A stretch of DNA of 64,000 nt from Amycolatopsis thermophila (GTDB lineage: Bacteria > Actinomycetota > Actinomycetes > Mycobacteriales > Pseudonocardiaceae): the NCBI RefSeq assembly GCF_030814215.1, contig NZ_JAUSUT010000001.1:7068001-7132000 (forward strand), written 5' to 3'. The position numbers and the translations under genes were made by a program. Positions 59,935 to 64,000 of this stretch are shown piece after piece; positions within the stretch are counted from its first letter, which is position 1; each line of letters begins with the position of its first letter. The notes beneath the pieces were generated by a model. The model saw nothing but the letters and a program-made list of their open reading frames with translations. It searched no databases and was not told where the DNA came from.

Positions 59935-60513
59935 TCAGAGCACGGCGAGCCGGTCCACCAGCAGCTCCGTCCTCCGCTCGGCGTCCTCCGGTGGCAGCCG
60001 TCCCGCCCAGGTCAGGGTCGCCAGCCCGTGCAGGGCCGCCCAGAACACCTCGGTGAACAACGCCGGGTGGACGCCGTCGCCGGCGACCTCGGCGAGGCTC
60101 TCCAGCAGGGCGGCGAAGGCGTCCTTCAGAGGTTCTGGAGTGTCCGCCCTCGCGAACGCCAGCCCGCCGTCGAGCTGGAACATGGCGTCGTAGACCGCCG
60201 GGTTGCGCGCGGCGAAGTCGAGGTAGGCGCGGGCGAGGGCGATGACCCGGGCGCGCGGGCCGTCCGCGGCGGAGGCCGCGGCCCGCACCGCCGCCGCCAT
60301 CTCGGCGGCGCCTTCCAGCGCGACGGCGCCGATGATCTCGCGCTTGCCGCGGAAGTGGCTGTAGAGGACGGGCTGGCTGTACTCGATGCGCTCGGCGAGC
60401 CGGCGAGTGGTGACCGCGTCCCAGCCCTGCTGCTCGGCGAGTTCCCGGGCCGTGGCCAAGATCAGGCGTTCGCGCTCCGCCCGTTCGCGTGCCTTGCGTT
60501 CCTGTACCGACAT
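59935..60513 (-). CDS. TetR family regulator (WHG-type C-terminus)
   Basis: A 192-aa TetR protein: RLILATARELAEQQGWDAVTTRRLAERIEYSQPVLYSHFRGKREII forms the DNA-binding part. The C-terminal part has VFWAALHGLATLTWAGRL, the WHG motif of this subgroup. Two near-identical palindromic sites lie directly upstream, so autoregulation is likely. Confidence 0.87.
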   Translation of the reverse strand: MSVQERKARERAERERLILATARELAEQQGWDAVTTRRLAERIEYSQPVLYSHFRGKREIIGAVALEGAAEMAAAVRAAASAADGPRARVIALARAYLDFAARNPAVYDAMFQLDGGLAFARADTPEPLKDAFAALLESLAEVAGDGVHPALFTEVFWAALHGLATLTWAGRLPPEDAERRTELLVDRLAVL

Positions 60514-60522
60514 GAGCCGACC

Positions 60523-60587
60523 CTAGCACTGCTAGACAATCAAGCAGCAGTATTGCTAGCGTCGCCACGTCATCTATCACTGCTAGA
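60523..60587. promoter_or_regulatory. Two TetR operator copies
   Basis: CTAGCACTGCTAG (60523-60535) and CTATCACTGCTAG (60574-60586) agree in 12 of 13 bases. The first is a perfect palindrome with a one-base centre. A third partial match (ATTGCTAG) lies between them. Confidence 0.7.
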
Positions 60588-61000
60588 TCCCACACCCGGC
60601 GGCCCGGGCGCCAGCCACCGCGGCCTCACCCATCTCAGCCACGACGTCCGGGGACAACCGCGGCGCCTGGGACTCCTCGACGAGCTTCTGGTGCCGCCGC
60701 TGCAGCGAGCAGTCCCACGCGCCCAGGTGCACCACGCCGCCGTTCGTGTCGGCGAGCACCTGGATCTCCACGTGCCGCGCGCTGTCGAGGTAGCGCTCCA
60801 CGCAGCGCCGCGCGTCACCGAACACCGCCTGGGCGCTCGCCCGGGTCCGCGCCCACGCCTCGGTGGACTCGCCGGCCGAGCCGACCACGGCATGCCAAGC
60901 CCGCCGCCAGCAACCGCCTTGATGATTACCGGGTACCCGATCTCGTCCGCGAGCGTGGCCGCCTCCACCACCCCGGCGAGGGGTTCGCGGCTGCCGGGCA
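60583..61000 (-). pseudogene. Biotin carboxylase fragment
   Basis: An internal part of an AccC-type protein: [17 protein letters not shown] in one frame, then [27 protein letters not shown] and [18 protein letters not shown] in another. The N-terminal domain and the catalytic ARIQVEH segment are absent. It differs clearly from the intact carboxylase at 22269-23642, so it is a remnant of another carboxylase. Confidence 0.7.
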
Positions 61001-61193
61001 GCAATGCCAGCCCGGCCTGTAGATCTGGGTGCCTTCTCCTGCATCAGGACGATGCCCGGCCAGGCGAGGCTCATGGCGTTTCCCCGTCGAGATAAGTGCG
61101 TGGTGTCGTGTCGACGAGATCAGGCTCGGTCCCGTCGACCTGAGTCACGGCACCCCGCCCGACCGTCGCGGTGTCCCACATTCGGCGTGTGGA

Positions 61194-64000
61194 TCACGAC
61201 CTGATTTCGCTTGGGCGGGGCGATCCACTCAGCCGATCGGCGTGTGATCGGGCGTCGGCGGCCCAGTGGAGGGCGTTCCACTGCTCGGCGATGGCGGCGG
61301 CTCGGGCGAAGTGGGCGGCGGCCTCGTCGGCGCGGCCGAGGAGCGCGGCGAGGTCGCCGAGGGTGTGGGCGACCGGGCGCAGGGCCAGCGACAGGCTTTC
61401 CGCGCCTGCCGGAGGACCATCGCGGTGAGGGAGCAGTTCCGCGTAGATCTTCTCGGCAGCGTCGCGGTCGTTCAGCGCGACGATCGCCATCGCGCGCAGG
61501 CTGGTCAGGAAGGTGAAGAAGAAGTCCGGGCGGATCGGGCTCGGTGATGTGCGGGCCCGGCGTGCCTCATCGCTGCGGCCGGCGGCGTGGAGGGCGAGCG
61601 CGAGCAGGTCGGCGGCCATCGGGCCGAGCGCCTCGTGGAGAGCGCGCACGTCGTCCAGGTGGTCGCCGAGCGTGCCGTCGTTCAGCCAGATCGTCGCCTG
61701 CGCGAGCTGGAGGAAGCCCACGTGCACCGACCCGGCGCGTTCCATGCGTTCGGTGGCCTCGGCGTAGAGGCGCTCAGCGTCGGCGTACCGGCCTTCGATG
61801 AGCACCAGCGTCGCCAGCGCGATCTCGGCGGCGCCGATCGCCTCCGGCATCCGGTAGGCCCGGGCGAGGTCGAGTGCCTCTTCGAGCACCCGTCGCATGG
61901 TGGCCGGATCGTTGGCCGCGGCAGCGTTCACGGCCTGGTTGAGCAGCCCGGTCACGCGGTAGACGGGCAGATCGTGCTCGACGCCGATCTCCACCAGCTC
62001 GCGGCAATACTCCTCCCGCCCGGAGTCGCGGGCCAGGACCAGCAGAGCCGCGGCCCGGAGGCGGGGTTCGGTGGCGAGGTCGAGTGCCTCCCGCGCCGCC
62101 GCCACGACCGTCGGATCGTCCTCGCCCACCAGCTCGTCGGCGTACGCGGTGAGCAGGCGGGACCGCACGTCGGGGGCGAGGTCGGTCCGCTTGAGCAGGC
62201 GGCGCAGCCGGTCGACGATGGGACGGTCGACCGTGCCGTACGTGCGGGCCTGCCAGGAGGTGGGCTCGGTCCAGGCGGTGAACGCGGCGATCATCAGGTC
62301 GTCGCGGCCGATCGACTCGGCGTACTCCACGGCCTGTGCGCGCGTCTCCCTGGCCGCGGCGACGGCCCCCGCCCTGATCTGCGCGCGCAGCAGCCTGCCG
62401 AACAGGTCGATGCGTTCGTCCGGCTCGCTGGAGATGGTGACGGCGTCGGTGAGCAGCGCGGCCGCCACGTCGTGGGCGTAGCGCGCCTCGGCCAGCTGGG
62501 CGGCCCGGACGCAATAACCGACAGCCTTGGGTGATCCCGCTCGCGCGTGGTGATGGGCGAGCGCCGCGACGTCGCCGGTGCCCTCCAGGGCGGCGGCGAT
62601 CCGGGCGTGCATCCTGGTGGCCCGCAACCGGCTGACATCGGCGACCAGCGTGTCCCTGACGAGTGCGTGGACGAACCGGACGCGCCCGGGCCCAGGCTCG
62701 TCGAGCAACCCGGCGATGACGCCCGCGTCCAGCGCGTCCAGCACGCCGTCCTCGTCGGAGTCCGCGGCCCGCACGAGCACGTCCACCGAGCTTTCCCGGC
62801 CGGCCACCGCGGCCAGCCGCAGGACGGACACCACGCTCTCGGGGAGCCTTGCCAGCCGGCGCCGCAACACGTCCCGGACGCCCTCGGGGACCTCGGACAG
62901 CGCGACCAGTGCGCCCTCTCCGCTCAGCAGCCGCGCACTCTCGCGCACGTAGAACGGATTGCCGCCGGTCCGCTCGGCGATCCCGGCCACCGTCGCGTCG
63001 TCAGCCTCGCACTCGGCGCGGACGAGCTCCGCGACGGCGTCGCCGTTCAGCCCCGGCAGGTCCAGCCGGAGAGGCGCGGTGCGGGCGAGGGACCCGAGCG
63101 CGTCGGTGAGGCGCTCGCCCTCGTCCACGCGGTACGCCGCGACGACCAAGATCCGGGCCCGCGCGCCGGCGCCGCCACCGAGCAATTGCAGCGTCGCGGC
63201 GTCCGCCCAGTGGAGGTCGTCCAGGATGACGGCGACCGGCCGGTCGGCCGCGGCCGCGGCAAGCCAGTTCCACACGGCCTGCCGCAGCCGGAACCGCCCG
63301 GCCGTCGCGTCGCCGGCCACCGGCGCGGAGTCGGAGAGCAGCGGCGCCAGGTCGTCCGCGAACTTCCCGGGAGGAACGCTCGCGGCCACCTTCCGCAGCG
63401 CCTCGACCCACGCCCACGCAGGCGGCGCGCTGTCCGTCTCGGGACAGCGCCCGGCGGCCACGAGCCACCCGTCCTGTTCGAGTCGCGCGCCGAAGTGCTC
63501 CAGCAGCGTCGACTTGCCCAGCCCCGCCTCCCCGGTGACGAGCGCGACCCGCGCCCCACCGGCGGCGGCCTCCCCGGCGGCCGTCACCAGCGCCGCAAGC
63601 TCGCCCTCCCGCCCCACCAACGCGGGCGCGCCGATCCCGTTGTCCACAGGCGTCGGCGCGGTTGCCCGGGGCCGGGGCACGTCTGCGGGGAGCGGAGGGA
63701 CGGCCGCGCGGAGGACGTCCGTGCGCTGGGTGAGGATCGCCTCTTCCACGGCGACCAGGCCCGGGCCGGGGTCGAGGCCCAGCTCGTCGGCGAAGGTGGC
63801 CCGGGCGCGGCGCAGCGTGTCCAGGGCGTCGGCCTGGCGGCCGCTGCTCCACAGCGCGAGGGCGTGCAGACGCCAGCCCTCCTCGCGCAGGGGATCGTCA
63901 CGGGTGAGGCGCTCCGCCTCGGGTACCACCGCTGCGGGGTCGCCGAGCCGCAGTCCCGCCGCGACGTGCAATTCGCGGGCGACCCGGCGCAGCTCGCTCA
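61194..64000 (-). CDS. SARP/AfsR-like ATPase regulator, 5' end outside window
   Basis: At least 935 residues of a large regulator; its N-terminus lies past 64000. The visible start is the second half of a BTAD domain (WRLHALALWSSGRQADALDTLRRARATFADELGLDPGPGL). An AAA ATPase domain follows, with Walker A VTGEAGLGKSTLLEHF and Walker B VAVILDDLHWADAATLQLL. About 450 residues of TPR-like helices come after it. No C-terminal LuxR helix-turn-helix is seen, so DNA binding should sit in the missing N-terminal part. The target is unknown. Confidence 0.8.
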   Translation of the reverse strand, partial: SELRRVARELHVAAGLRLGDPAAVVPEAERLTRDDPLREEGWRLHALALWSSGRQADALDTLRRARATFADELGLDPGPGLVAVEEAILTQRTDVLRAAVPPLPADVPRPRATAPTPVDNGIGAPALVGREGELAALVTAAGEAAAGGARVALVTGEAGLGKSTLLEHFGARLEQDGWLVAAGRCPETDSAPPAWAWVEALRKVAASVPPGKFADDLAPLLSDSAPVAGDATAGRFRLRQAVWNWLAAAAADRPVAVILDDLHWADAATLQLLGGGAGARARILVVAAYRVDEGERLTDALGSLARTAPLRLDLPGLNGDAVAELVRAECEADDATVAGIAERTGGNPFYVRESARLLSGEGALVALSEVPEGVRDVLRRRLARLPESVVSVLRLAAVAGRESSVDVLVRAADSDEDGVLDALDAGVIAGLLDEPGPGRVRFVHALVRDTLVADVSRLRATRMHARIAAALEGTGDVAALAHHHARAGSPKAVGYCVRAAQLAEARYAHDVAAALLTDAVTISSEPDERIDLFGRLLRAQIRAGAVAAARETRAQAVEYAESIGRDDLMIAAFTAWTEPTSWQARTYGTVDRPIVDRLRRLLKRTDLAPDVRSRLLTAYADELVGEDDPTVVAAAREALDLATEPRLRAAALLVLARDSGREEYCRELVEIGVEHDLPVYRVTGLLNQAVNAAAANDPATMRRVLEEALDLARAYRMPEAIGAAEIALATLVLIEGRYADAERLYAEATERMERAGSVHVGFLQLAQATIWLNDGTLGDHLDDVRALHEALGPMAADLLALALHAAGRSDEARRARTSPSPIRPDFFFTFLTSLRAMAIVALNDRDAAEKIYAELLPHRDGPPAGAESLSLALRPVAHTLGDLAALLGRADEAAAHFARAAAIAEQWNALHWAADARSHADRLSGSPRPSEIRS

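Noticed and set aside
1..64000. CRISPR arrays, tRNA and rRNA genes
   Set aside because: No regular spaced repeat series, no cloverleaf with a clear T-loop and no rRNA text was noticed by reading; a tRNA scan was not possible.

Overview
The window is high-GC (roughly 70%) actinobacterial chromosome. GTG and TTG starts, ATGA and GTGA gene overlaps, a mycofactocin-type short-chain dehydrogenase, a DUF3558-like lipoprotein beside a WXG100-like protein, F420/LLM-type oxidoreductase and SARP/LuxR giant regulators point to the Pseudonocardiaceae, with Amycolatopsis or a close relative the best guess. That taxonomy is inferred from gene style, not from a marker gene.

Layout. 0-5.5 kb: small regulator/enzyme pairs (HxlR with a Rossmann oxidoreductase, TetR with an SDR, an HD nucleotidase-like protein, and an APC permease divergent from an ArsR-ArsC fusion plus a VOC protein). 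5.5-10.3 kb: a kinase-like gene between two ~50-bp direct repeats, an intact amidase, and debris of mobile DNA (integrase-like, relaxase-like and IS630 remnants). 10.3-40.6 kb: a large catabolic island. 40.6-49 kb: esterases, hydrolases, a WXG100/lipoprotein pair and an ArsR-SRPBCC unit. 49-56 kb: an ion transporter with a CBS protein, a VapBC-type pair and a run of broken genes. 56-64 kb: an HD-GYP/LuxR fusion, a secreted protein, a TetR gene with two matching operators, a biotin-carboxylase fragment and a SARP-like regulator cut by the window edge.

The catabolic island is the centre of interest. One tightly coupled minus-strand operon (30239 down to 17571) encodes, in order, a phosphohistidine swivel protein, a 523-aa partner of unrecognised family, an acyl-CoA synthetase, a winged-helix-like protein, a truncated pyruvate-phosphate-dikinase-like ATP-grasp/swivel protein, a biotin carrier, a biotin carboxylase, an HMGL-type carboxyltransferase with altered active-site residues, a DUF35/thiolase pair, a MptpB-like phosphatase and a mycofactocin-type SDR. 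A second minus-strand block (38308 to 31186) holds an APH-type kinase, an SDR, an enoyl-CoA isomerase-like protein and two further copies of the swivel/partner module, one fused in a single chain, plus an AttH-like protein. A LuxR-type regulator lies between the blocks.

Read together, the genes suggest that ATP is used to charge a histidine on small carrier domains, that a substrate held by the 400-520-aa partner proteins is phosphorylated, and that carboxylation, CoA activation, beta-oxidation-like steps and thiolysis follow. The split architecture resembles phenylphosphate synthase and PEP-synthase-like phosphotransferases, but the partner family and substrate are unknown to me. Flanking genes add a two-component flavin monooxygenase (oxygenase at 12-13 kb, reductase at 17 kb), two CoA ligases and an ACAD10/11-like kinase/dehydrogenase pair. 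All functional links between these are inference from gene order and motifs.
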